Assembly (NCBI GenBank): GCA_023426245.1
Contig: JAFABB010000033.1
Location: forward strand, 124,001 to 188,000
Length of the DNA: 64,000 nucleotides
From: Bacillota bacterium
GTDB taxonomy: Bacteria; Bacillota; UBA4882; UBA8346
Reading direction: 5' to 3'
Shown: positions 32,760-40,464 of the stretch, in pieces
Numbering within the stretch: the first letter of the stretch is position 1
How the letters are laid out: each line of letters starts with the position of its first letter
Translations under genes and position numbers: made by a program
The notes under the pieces: generated by a model
What the model was told of the DNA's origin: nothing
Database searches by the model: none
The model's input: the letters and a program-made list of their open reading frames with translations, nothing else

Positions 32760-33344
32760 ATGTCGGTATCTGTCAAGATTTTAATATTAGCGGTACTTAA
32801 TTTTGCGGCCTTAATCTACTTGGTCGGAAAGTTATTAACCAGCGGTAATCATTTAGCCGGAAGTTTAAAGTTGGCCTGGGATTTTATCCTGGGAAAACCG
32901 GATCAGAGTGATTATCCAATCTATACCCGGATGATCTGGGTGCCCATTCTAAGAAAATTCTGGTGGTTTATGTTGATCATCTATTCCTTATCCTGGATTA
33001 TCACGGATAATCTTTATATGGATATTGGAATTGTCTTCCTGGTTTTCATTCATATTTTTTGGTATCTTTATGCATCGATGACTTTCAAGACAAAGTATGA
33101 CCGGATTTTGCATTTTACCGCCGATTGGGGAATTATTTATAAGGAAATTCCCCGGGATTCTTTTTTGTTGGAGAAAACTCTGGCTGAACTGGACTTGCGA
33201 AAAAAGAATCTCCTGATTCTTGCTATTGAACGGAATAATCAATTAAATCCTTTCCCCAAAGGGTTGGAACGGATCGAAGCCGGTGACCGCATTGTAATGT
33301 TTGGTGATTTAGGAGCATACCAGAGTATTTTTAATGAACTTTAA
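32760..33344 (+). CDS. Three-span membrane protein with a C-terminal RCK_C/TrkA-C-like domain
   Basis: A 194-residue protein. It has an N-terminal hydrophobic helix (ILILAVLNFAALIYLVGKLL) and two more (FWWFMLIIYSLSWII, IGIVFLVFIHIFWYLYA). The soluble C-terminus of about 75 residues (LEKTLAELDLRKKNLLILAIERNNQLNPFPKGLERIEAGDRIVMFGDL) matches the TrkA-C/RCK_C fold, which binds small ligands such as c-di-AMP or nucleotides in K+ transporters. The membrane part is too small to be a known K+ channel by itself. It may be a regulator of a transporter or a divergent transporter subunit. Ribosome site GGGG precedes the ATG. Confidence 0.6.
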   Translation: MSVSVKILILAVLNFAALIYLVGKLLTSGNHLAGSLKLAWDFILGKPDQSDYPIYTRMIWVPILRKFWWFMLIIYSLSWIITDNLYMDIGIVFLVFIHIFWYLYASMTFKTKYDRILHFTADWGIIYKEIPRDSFLLEKTLAELDLRKKNLLILAIERNNQLNPFPKGLERIEAGDRIVMFGDLGAYQSIFNEL

Positions 33345-33380
33345 CCGGAAATGCCAATGGTATTTTGTACAATGATTTAC

Positions 33381-33409
33381 TTGACAGAGATCCCAAAGCT
33401 AACTATAAT
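33381..33409 (+). promoter_or_regulatory. Perfect sigma-A promoter of mtrB-trp
   Basis: TTGACA (33381-33386) and TATAAT (33404-33409) match the sigma-A consensus exactly with an ideal 17-base spacer. Transcription would start near 33416, about 50 bases before mtrB. No other convincing promoter lies between mtrB and the trp structural genes, so this one probably drives the whole operon. Confidence 0.9.
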
Positions 33410-33466
33410 GAATATATTATTGGAAAAATTTACAGTTTCAAAAATCTGAATTTTAGGATGAGTTCT

Positions 33467-33709
33467 ATGGAGCCATTGGATCATACAGAAGAGATTAGTG
33501 GAGATTATGTTGTTGTCAGGGCATTGGAAGATGGTGTCACCATTATCGGATTGACCCGAGGAAAAGACACCAAATTTCATCACACCGAAAAGTTGGACCG
33601 GGGTGAAGTGATGTTGTTTCAGTTTACCGAACATACTTCAGCCATGAAAATTCGTGGTAAAGCCGAAGTTTTTACAAAACACGGCCAAATCCAAAGCGGC
33701 AGGGAATAA
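33467..33709 (+). CDS. mtrB: Tryptophan RNA-binding attenuation protein TRAP
   Basis: An 80-residue protein nearly the length of Bacillus TRAP (75). It keeps GLTRGKDTKFHH, EKLDRGEV and QFTEHTSA, the blocks that form the Trp pocket between subunits of the 11-mer ring, and K42, K61 and R63, equivalent to Bacillus K37, K56 and R58 that bind (G/U)AG triplets. Trp-loaded TRAP wraps leader RNA and promotes termination. I chose the ATG at 33467 because AGGA lies eight bases upstream; longer starts lack a site. The gene lies directly ahead of the trp leader, so TRAP would control its own operon. No anti-TRAP gene is visible. Confidence 0.93.
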   Translation: MEPLDHTEEISGDYVVVRALEDGVTIIGLTRGKDTKFHHTEKLDRGEVMLFQFTEHTSAMKIRGKAEVFTKHGQIQSGRE

Positions 33710-33938
33710 CAGGGCGCTAGGCGCTAAAGTTAAGTTTAGTTTATAACAGTTGAGGGGCTGTGAAGCCCGGAGAAGTTGGGATAAACCCGTTACAGTGGGA
33801 ATCCCGGAGCATAGGGGCTACAAAGCCCGCCAGTAGAGGGACAAATTGTTGTCCAAGTTGAGATGAGCTGAGCAGTCAGGGTGATGAAGACCAGACTCTT
33901 GGTAGTCTGGTCTTTTATTATATCCAGGAGGAGCCGAG
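33710..33938 (+). promoter_or_regulatory. trp leader with TRAP-type NAG triplets and attenuator
   Basis: The 229-base leader is packed with NAG triplets. One cluster has five-base phase: AAG 33727, AAG 33732, TAG 33737, CAG 33747, GAG 33752. A second has AAG 33855, GAG 33860, GAG 33865, GAG 33870, then CAG 33873 and CAG 33877. Two similar GGGCT-N4-AGCCC hairpins lie at 33755-33768 and 33815-33828. The second cluster sits in the 5' arm of a possible antiterminator: CTGAG-c-AGTC (33868-33877) can pair with GACTCTTGG (33894-33902), which overlaps the terminator's left arm. TRAP binding would free the terminator, as in Bacillus. Confidence 0.75.
33887..33919 (+). terminator. trp attenuator terminator
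   Basis: AAGACCAGACT (33887-33897) and AGTCTGGTCTT (33904-33914) form a perfect 11-bp stem with a CTTGGT loop, followed by TTATTAT. It lies 20 bases before the first trp gene. Confidence 0.9.
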
Positions 33939-36260
33939 ATGAGCATGAGTGAAGCTTTTTTAGAAAATCTGCCTTTGGTCCGGGCAACCGGTAAGGCCAG
34001 CCGGTTTCTGATACGCGGTGTTGAAGTTGGGGGAAGCGAACCGGTGATCATCGCCGGACCCTGCGCGGTGGAATCAGCCGGTCAAATTCTTGAAATTGCC
34101 CGGAGAGTGAAGGCGGAAGGCGCCCAAGGCCTGAGGGGCGGTGTCTATAAACCCCGGAGCTCACCTTATAGTTTTCAAGGTTTGGGTGAAGTGGGTCTGG
34201 AGTATTTGGCAAAGGCCCGGGAAAAGGCGGACTTATTTACCGTGGTGGAAGTAACCAGCATTGAGCAGATAAGCCAGGTAATGAATTACGTGGACGTAAT
34301 CCAAATCGGGGCCCGCAATATGCAGAATTTTGAATTGTTAAAAGCTGTGGGGCGGATTCAAAAGCCAGTTTTATTAAAAAGAGGTTTTTCAGCTACCATT
34401 CAGGAGTTACTTCAAGCAGCCGAATATATTTTGTATGAAGGAAACCCCCAGGTTATTCTGTGCGAAAGAGGAATCCGGACCTTTGAAACAATTACCCGTA
34501 ATACTTTGGATATTAACGCAATCCCTCTGCTGAAACAATTAACCCATTTGCCGGTTTTTGCCGATCCAAGTCACGGAACCGGCCGCAGTGACCTGGTCAT
34601 TCCAGTTGCCAAAGCCGCTCTTTCCGCCGGCGTCAACGGTCTGATTATCGAAGTCCATCCCAATCCCGATAAAGCTCTTTCCGACGGGAACCAGTCATTG
34701 GATTTTCAAGGTTTCTCGGATCTAATGAAAGAACTAAAACTACCCAAGGAACGAAACACCCATCGTATTAAGACTCAGGTTTTACCCTCATTTGAAAAGT
34801 TCACCGAAATCATAGCCGGCAACGACTATCATTACATTCCGGTTCAGGCCGAGTTTATCACTGATTCCGAGACCCCGGTAACGGTTTTTGCCAAACTCGC
34901 CGAAGGTACGGGACGCTTTTTACTGGAAAGCGTCGAACGGGGGGAGCAAGTCGGCCGTTATTCGTTCATTGGCTGGGATCCCCTGGTAACTTTGAAAGCT
35001 ACGGGTAGTCATACCGAAATTATTGATAAACTATCCATCAGGAAATTCAAAGATCAAGATCCTTTGGCCATCCTCAAAGAGACTTTGGACTCTTTAAAGG
35101 TGGCTCCCACCATCCACCGGGAAAAATTTTTCGGCGGAGCGGTCGGCTATATTGGTTATGATTACATCCGTCAAATTGAAAAGATACCTCTTTTGAAACC
35201 TGTCGTCATCGAAATGCCGGATCTTTACTGGATTATACCCAAATATCTGACAACCTTTGACCATGTATCCCATAAGGTAACCATTATTGTATTGGCAAAG
35301 GTTGATCAAGCCGACTTGGAGCGAACATACCAAAACGCCGTCGCCGATCTGGAGGAAATTATCGCCAAATTTCACAATTTCGTCGATTTGCAACCCCTTA
35401 GCGATTTTCAGGAAACCGGCCGGGCAACCCAAAGCTGCTCATTAACGAAGGAGCAATATATGGAGAAGGTCCAGAGGATTAAAGAGTATATCAATGCCGG
35501 CGATGCTTTTCAAGTCGTTTTATCCCAGCGAATCGAACAGCCTTTCCAAGGGGATCCGCTGTTGTTTTACCGTTTACTCCGAACGATTAATCCTTCTCCT
35601 TATTTATTTTATCTCGATTTTGGCGAATTTCAGCTGGCCGGATCCTCCCCTGAAGTCATGGTACGAAAGGAAGAGCAAACCGTTACTTTAAAACCGATTG
35701 CCGGTACCAGGCCCCGGGGTGCTTCCGCGGCTGAAGATGAAATGTTGCGTCAAGAACTAATCCGGGATGAAAAAGAACGGGCCGAACATACCATGCTGGT
35801 GGATTTGGGCCGCAACGATCTGGGCAGAGTCTGTAAGTTTGGAACTGTGAGTGTCACCGACCTGATGAATATTGAAAATTATTCCCATGTGATGCATATT
35901 GTATCCACAATTCACGGCGAACTGATGCCCGCTTATTCCGGAGTGGATTTGCTGCGGGCCGTATTTCCGGCCGGCACCCTTTCCGGCGCTCCCAAAGTCC
36001 GGGCCATGGAAATTATTGAAGAGATGGAACCGATTGAGCGGGGCTTTTATGGCGGAACCGTAGGATATTTGGGCTTTAACGGCAATCTGGATACCTGCAT
36101 TACCATCCGGACCGTTTTATTTAAGGACCATAAAGCAGTTTGCCAAGTGGGAGCGGGAATTGTGGCTGATTCGGTTCCCGAAACGGAATATCAGGAAACC
36201 ATGAATAAAGCAGGGGCTTTACTGGCAGCGCTGGCGAAAGTAGGTGGGGGAGCATGCTAG
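33939..36260 (+). CDS. Fused DAHP synthase (type I-beta) and anthranilate synthase component I
   Basis: One 773-residue frame. Residues 35-265 are a DAHP synthase barrel joining PEP and erythrose-4-phosphate: GPCAVES, YKPRSSPYSFQGLG, IGARNMQNF, LLKRGFSAT, DPSHGTGRSDLV and EVHPNPDKALSDG. Metal ligands equivalent to the Thermotoga enzyme are C42, H212, E238 and D249. The ferredoxin-like regulatory domain of that enzyme is missing. After a polar linker of about 15 residues, residues 283-773 are TrpE: LLESVERGEQVGRYSFIG (Trp site), PIAGTRPRG, DLGRNDLGRVC, GTLSGAPKVRAMEIIEEMEP and GGTVGYLGFNG. No start codon with a ribosome site lies in the linker. GGAGGAG precedes the ATG. Confidence 0.92.
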   Translation: MSMSEAFLENLPLVRATGKASRFLIRGVEVGGSEPVIIAGPCAVESAGQILEIARRVKAEGAQGLRGGVYKPRSSPYSFQGLGEVGLEYLAKAREKADLFTVVEVTSIEQISQVMNYVDVIQIGARNMQNFELLKAVGRIQKPVLLKRGFSATIQELLQAAEYILYEGNPQVILCERGIRTFETITRNTLDINAIPLLKQLTHLPVFADPSHGTGRSDLVIPVAKAALSAGVNGLIIEVHPNPDKALSDGNQSLDFQGFSDLMKELKLPKERNTHRIKTQVLPSFEKFTEIIAGNDYHYIPVQAEFITDSETPVTVFAKLAEGTGRFLLESVERGEQVGRYSFIGWDPLVTLKATGSHTEIIDKLSIRKFKDQDPLAILKETLDSLKVAPTIHREKFFGGAVGYIGYDYIRQIEKIPLLKPVVIEMPDLYWIIPKYLTTFDHVSHKVTIIVLAKVDQADLERTYQNAVADLEEIIAKFHNFVDLQPLSDFQETGRATQSCSLTKEQYMEKVQRIKEYINAGDAFQVVLSQRIEQPFQGDPLLFYRLLRTINPSPYLFYLDFGEFQLAGSSPEVMVRKEEQTVTLKPIAGTRPRGASAAEDEMLRQELIRDEKERAEHTMLVDLGRNDLGRVCKFGTVSVTDLMNIENYSHVMHIVSTIHGELMPAYSGVDLLRAVFPAGTLSGAPKVRAMEIIEEMEPIERGFYGGTVGYLGFNGNLDTCITIRTVLFKDHKAVCQVGAGIVADSVPETEYQETMNKAGALLAALAKVGGGAC

Positions 36261-36838
36261 TGATTATCGATAATTATGATTCATTTACCTATAATTTGGT
36301 GCAATATTTCGGTGAACTCCAGGCTGAAATCAAAGTCTTCCGTAATGATCAGATTACACTCGACGAGGTAATCAACTTTCATCCCGATCAGGTGGTAATC
36401 TCCCCCGGTCCCTGCACTCCGAAAGAAAGTGGGATTTCCCCTGAGGTGGTCCGGTACTTTTCCGGAAAAGTTCCCTTACTTGGCGTTTGCCTGGGACATC
36501 AGTGTATCGGGGAAGTGTTTGGAGGAAAAGTCATCCGGGCGCCCGCTCCGGTACACGGAAAGATTTCTACCATCCGTCATACCGGACGGGGTATCTTTAA
36601 GGGGATACCGGAAATCTTTGAGGCCGTCCGTTATCATTCCCTGGTTGTCGAGAAGAAGTCGTTCCCATCCGAACTTGAAATCACAGCCACCACCGACGAC
36701 GGTTTGGTGATGGGACTCCAGCACTTGAAAGATCCAACCTTCGGGGTTCAGTTTCATCCGGAATCGATTTTTACTGTAGTTGGAAAGAGCTTGCTGGAGA
36801 ATTTTTTAAAATATAGAGGAGATGAGCGTAGATGCTGA
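36254..36838 (+). CDS. trpG: Anthranilate synthase component II (glutamine amidotransferase)
   Basis: A 194-residue class I glutamine amidotransferase that releases ammonia from glutamine for the TrpE part. It opens LVIIDNYDSFTYNLVQYFGEL, has the oxyanion-hole SPGPCTP, the nucleophile in GVCLGHQCIG, and the His-Glu of the triad in VQFHPESI. It overlaps the fused gene by seven bases and trpD by seven bases, which indicates translational coupling. In some Bacillota this subunit is shared with PabB; no pab gene is seen here. Confidence 0.96.
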   Translation: MLVIIDNYDSFTYNLVQYFGELQAEIKVFRNDQITLDEVINFHPDQVVISPGPCTPKESGISPEVVRYFSGKVPLLGVCLGHQCIGEVFGGKVIRAPAPVHGKISTIRHTGRGIFKGIPEIFEAVRYHSLVVEKKSFPSELEITATTDDGLVMGLQHLKDPTFGVQFHPESIFTVVGKSLLENFLKYRGDERRC

Positions 36839-37842
36839 AGGACAGTTTAGCCAAGTTAATCCGTAAGGAAGACTTAACGGAAGCAGAGATGGTTGAGGCT
36901 ACCAATTTGATTATGGAAGGTCAGGCTTCCCAGGCCCAGATTGGCAGTTTTCTAACGGCCTTGCGGCTAAAAGGGGAGACCGTGACCGAGATTGCCGGGG
37001 CTGCTAAGGTTATGCGGGAAAAAGCTTTAAAAGTCAAATATGAAGCGCCGGTTGTTATTGATACCTGCGGGACCGGTGGTGATGGTTCCAATACTTTCAA
37101 TATTTCAACGACTGCCGCTTTTATTGTAGCGGCTGCCGGTATTCCGGTCGCCAAACACGGGAACCGGGCCATGTCCAGCCGTTGCGGCAGCGCCGATCTG
37201 TTGGAAGCGCTGGGAGTCAAAGTGGATTTGCCCCCGGAAAGGGTGGAGAAATGTTTGCAAGAAGCCGGCATCGGATTTCTTTTTGCACCGGCTTTTCACT
37301 CCGCCATGAAACATGTGGTGGGACCCCGGCGTGAACTCGGCTTTCGGACAATTTTTAATGTTTTGGGGCCCCTCACCAACCCTGCGGGAGCGAATTGCCA
37401 GTTGTTGGGAGTCTATGACCATTCGCTTACCGGAATCATTGCGGAGGTTTTGCAAAAGTTAGGCGCAAAAAGGGCCATGGTGGTTCACGGAGGCGGGGGA
37501 CTGGATGAATTATCCTTGGAAGGAGTCAATCAAGTTAGTTTTTTAAAAGATGGAATCATCGAAACTTTTTCATTCCGGGCTGAGGATGCAGGTTTGGAGC
37601 CCGCTTCCAACGCGCAATTAAGGGGAGAAACCCCCAGGGATAATGCTCTGGTGACGGAAGCCATATTAAGCGGCGCCGAACAAGGTCCCAGGCTTTCGGT
37701 TGTATTGTTGAATGCCGCCGCGGCTCTGATGGCGGCGGGAGTTGCCGCTGATTTTAAAGCGGGTATTGCCGCGGCCCGCCGGTTGATTGATGAAGGGCTT
37801 GCCTTTGAAAAGTTGCAACAATTGCGAAGAATAGCCGTTTGA
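36832..37842 (+). CDS. trpD: Anthranilate phosphoribosyltransferase
   Basis: A 336-residue enzyme joining anthranilate to PRPP. Diagnostic blocks are the N-terminal helical domain (LTEAEMVEATNLIMEGQASQ), the PRPP-binding DTCGTGGDGSNTFNIST, AKHGNRAMSSRCGSAD, FLFAPAFHSAMKHV, GPRRELGFRTIFNVLGPLTNP and VVHGGGGLDELS. The length is normal. It follows trpG with an overlap and precedes trpC by 11 bases. Confidence 0.96.
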   Translation: MLKDSLAKLIRKEDLTEAEMVEATNLIMEGQASQAQIGSFLTALRLKGETVTEIAGAAKVMREKALKVKYEAPVVIDTCGTGGDGSNTFNISTTAAFIVAAAGIPVAKHGNRAMSSRCGSADLLEALGVKVDLPPERVEKCLQEAGIGFLFAPAFHSAMKHVVGPRRELGFRTIFNVLGPLTNPAGANCQLLGVYDHSLTGIIAEVLQKLGAKRAMVVHGGGGLDELSLEGVNQVSFLKDGIIETFSFRAEDAGLEPASNAQLRGETPRDNALVTEAILSGAEQGPRLSVVLLNAAAALMAAGVAADFKAGIAAARRLIDEGLAFEKLQQLRRIAV

Positions 37843-37853
37843 TGAGGTAAACC

Positions 37854-38648
37854 ATGTTTTTAGATGAAATATTACGATACAAAAGAACCGAAATTGCAGT
37901 CCAAAAAGAGATGCGCCCTTTCCGGGAGATCGAACGGGACCTTTACCGGTGTCCGCCGGTCCGGCCTTTTGAAAAGAGCTTGCAGGGAGACGCCATCCGT
38001 TTAATTGCCGAAGTCAAAAAGGCGTCTCCCTCAAAGGGATTATTGTGTCCCAACTTTAATCCGGCGGCGCTGGCAAAAAGCTACGAATCGGGAGGAGCCG
38101 CGGCGATTTCAGTCCTCACCGATGAAAAGTTCTTTCAAGGGTCTTTGGAGTATTTAAAACAAGTAAAAGAAGCTACTTTGGGCACTCCGGTTTTGCGGAA
38201 AGATTTTATCCTGGATCCCTATCAGCTTGCCCAGGCCAGAGTGGCTGGAGCCGATGCGGTTCTTCTTATTGTAGCGGCACTGATCGAAGAGGATTTTCAT
38301 TTATTGTTGCAAGAGGCCGTATCATTGGATTTGGCGCCACTGGTGGAAGTCCATAATCAGAGAGAACTTGACATCGCTCTGGAAGCGGGGGCAACGATTA
38401 TCGGGATCAATAACCGCGATTTAACAACTTTTGAGGTTGCTTTGGGGACGACTTACCGGTTGCTGGAGGCCCTCCCCGGGTCCTGCAGGCGTGCCATCAC
38501 GATAGTATCGGAGAGTGGCATCAAAAATCGCCGGGATATCGAAGAGCTTGCTGTAGCGGGTGTTGATGCTGTTTTGATTGGTGAGTCGATCGTGACTGCA
38601 GAAGATCCGGAGCGGAAAATTCATGAGTTGTTGGGGGTGAGCGGATGA
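37854..38648 (+). CDS. trpC: Indole-3-glycerol phosphate synthase
   Basis: A 264-residue (beta/alpha)8 barrel that closes the indole ring. It shows IAEVKKASPSKG with the catalytic Lys, YESGGAAAISVLTDEKFFQGS, VLRKDFILDPYQ, GADAVLLIVA, LVEVHNQREL, IIGINNRDLTTFEV, SESGIKNRRDIEEL and DAVLIGESIV. A GATGAGGTAA site precedes the ATG. It overlaps trpF by four bases. Confidence 0.96.
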   Translation: MFLDEILRYKRTEIAVQKEMRPFREIERDLYRCPPVRPFEKSLQGDAIRLIAEVKKASPSKGLLCPNFNPAALAKSYESGGAAAISVLTDEKFFQGSLEYLKQVKEATLGTPVLRKDFILDPYQLAQARVAGADAVLLIVAALIEEDFHLLLQEAVSLDLAPLVEVHNQRELDIALEAGATIIGINNRDLTTFEVALGTTYRLLEALPGSCRRAITIVSESGIKNRRDIEELAVAGVDAVLIGESIVTAEDPERKIHELLGVSG

Positions 38649-39256
38649 TTCCGGTGAAAATATGCGGGATTACCCGCCTGGAAGATGCCTTGGCTTGTGT
38701 TAATCAGGGAGTATCAGCTCTGGGATTCGTTTTTGCGTCATCGAAGCGTCGGATAACAGTAGCCAAAGCTTATGAGATATCCCGGAAGATACCGCCGTTT
38801 ATCACCAAAGTGGGGGTTTTTGTGAATGAAGACCCTTCAGCCGTTGGGGAGATTTTACGGGACTGCCGGCTTGATTTGGCCCAATTGCACGGAACCGAAT
38901 CCCAGGCGATTGCCGATGTTTTACCGGGACGTGTGATTAAGGCATTTAAGGCGGGTTTGGACCAACCGGATCCGGCTTGGCGGGGTCTGCCCATCCGGGC
39001 AATTTTAATTGACGCTTTTTGCGCCGGTTCCGAAGGGGGGACCGGAAAAACTTTCGATTGGAATTTGTTTGAAGGATTCCGGAGTTTGGATTATCCGATG
39101 ATTCTGGCCGGCGGCTTGCATCCGGGAAATATTCAAACAGCGATCGAAACCGTCAAACCGGATGCCGTCGATTTATCAAGCGGCGTGGAGTTGGAACCGG
39201 GGATTAAAGATCACCGGAAAATCGGGGAATTGATGAACAATGTCCGGAAAATATGA
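38645..39256 (+). CDS. trpF: Phosphoribosylanthranilate isomerase
   Basis: A 203-residue barrel enzyme performing the Amadori rearrangement before TrpC. It has VKICGITRLEDALACVNQG with the catalytic Cys, GFVFASSKRR, VGVFVNEDP, LAQLHGTES, ILIDAF, GGTGKTFDW and LAGGLHPGNIQTAIE, VDLSSGVELEPGIKD. A GGGGGTGAGCGG stretch at the trpC end provides its site. Placement after trpC in biosynthetic neighbour order is usual. Confidence 0.95.
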   Translation: MIPVKICGITRLEDALACVNQGVSALGFVFASSKRRITVAKAYEISRKIPPFITKVGVFVNEDPSAVGEILRDCRLDLAQLHGTESQAIADVLPGRVIKAFKAGLDQPDPAWRGLPIRAILIDAFCAGSEGGTGKTFDWNLFEGFRSLDYPMILAGGLHPGNIQTAIETVKPDAVDLSSGVELEPGIKDHRKIGELMNNVRKI

Positions 39257-39273
39257 GACAGGAGTGAAATCAA

Positions 39274-40464
39274 GTGAATAGCAAACGACAGGAATGGTAC
39301 TTCGGATCTTATGGCGGCCGGTATGTACCGGAAACTTTAATGGCAGCTCTCGACGAACTTGACGCCGCCTATCGAAAATACGCCCAAGATCCGGATTTCA
39401 TCGCTGAATTGGAAGATTTATACCATAATTATTCGGGACGGCCGACTCCGTTATACTATGCCTCTCGTTTCAGCCGTGAACTGGGCGGGGGGAAAGTGTA
39501 CATTAAACGGGAGGACTTAAACCATACCGGGGCTCACAAAATCAACAACACTTTAGGCCAGATTTTACTGGCTAGGCTCATGGGCAAAAAAAGGATTATC
39601 GCTGAGACCGGTGCCGGGCAGCATGGAGTGGCCACCGCGACCGTGGCGGCTAAGTTTGGAATGGAATGTGTTGTTTTTATGGGTGAAGTGGATATTGCCC
39701 GTCAATCCTTGAATGTTTTTCGGATGAAGCTGCTGGGGGCCGAAGTCAGGCCGGTTTCTTCCGGAAACCGTACTTTAAAAGATGCCATGAATGAAGCATT
39801 ACGAGACTGGGTCGCCAATGTCGACGATACTTTCTATATTCTCGGCACAGTGGGAGGACCCCATCCTTATCCGGGTATGGTTCGGGATTTTCAATCGGTG
39901 ATCGGCAGAGAGACCAAAAAACAAATTATGGAGGCCGAGGGAAAATTGCCTGATTGTATCGTGGCTTGTGTAGGCGGGGGCAGCAACTCCATGGGGATTT
40001 TTCATGAGTTCATTCCCGAGACTTCGGTCCGGCTCATTGGAGTCGAGGCCGCCGGCAAAGGAATTGAAACCGGGGAACATGCGGCAAGTCTGGGCCATGG
40101 AAAACCCGGGGTCTTGCATGGCGCTTTAAGCTATTTGCTTTCCGATCCGGACGGTCAGGTGATCGAGGCTTATTCGATCTCGGCAGGACTGGATTATCCC
40201 GGTGTCGGGCCGGAACACAGTTTTCTCAGAGACAGCGGCCGGGCGGTTTACCATTCCATTACCGATGAAGAAGCTTTAAAAGGTTTCGAATATCTTACCA
40301 AAACCGAAGGGATTATTCCGGCTTTGGAGAGTTCCCACGCAGTCGCCGAGGGGATGAAAATCGCTCCCACATTGAAGGGTGATCAGATTTTGATCATCAA
40401 CCTATCCGGCCGTGGGGATAAGGATATTTATACGGTGGCCAATGAGATGGGGGTGAAATTATGA
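39274..40464 (+). CDS. trpB: Tryptophan synthase beta chain
   Basis: A 396-residue PLP enzyme of the TrpB1 type. It shows YGGRYVPETLMAAL, the PLP-binding REDLNHTGAHKINN with Lys, GAGQHGVATATVAAKFG, VGGPHPYPGMVRDFQ, VGGGSNSMGIFHEF, LDYPGVGPEHSF and NLSGRGDKDI. The start is GTG behind CAGGAGTGA. The protein condenses indole with serine and forms the alpha2beta2 complex with the TrpA encoded next (four-base overlap). Confidence 0.97.
   Translation: MNSKRQEWYFGSYGGRYVPETLMAALDELDAAYRKYAQDPDFIAELEDLYHNYSGRPTPLYYASRFSRELGGGKVYIKREDLNHTGAHKINNTLGQILLARLMGKKRIIAETGAGQHGVATATVAAKFGMECVVFMGEVDIARQSLNVFRMKLLGAEVRPVSSGNRTLKDAMNEALRDWVANVDDTFYILGTVGGPHPYPGMVRDFQSVIGRETKKQIMEAEGKLPDCIVACVGGGSNSMGIFHEFIPETSVRLIGVEAAGKGIETGEHAASLGHGKPGVLHGALSYLLSDPDGQVIEAYSISAGLDYPGVGPEHSFLRDSGRAVYHSITDEEALKGFEYLTKTEGIIPALESSHAVAEGMKIAPTLKGDQILIINLSGRGDKDIYTVANEMGVKL

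Noticed and set aside
33710..33938. Trp leader peptide or T-box in the trp leader
   Set aside because: No Trp-codon-rich short frame and no T-box sequence (TGGNACCGCG) is seen; TRAP features fit better.
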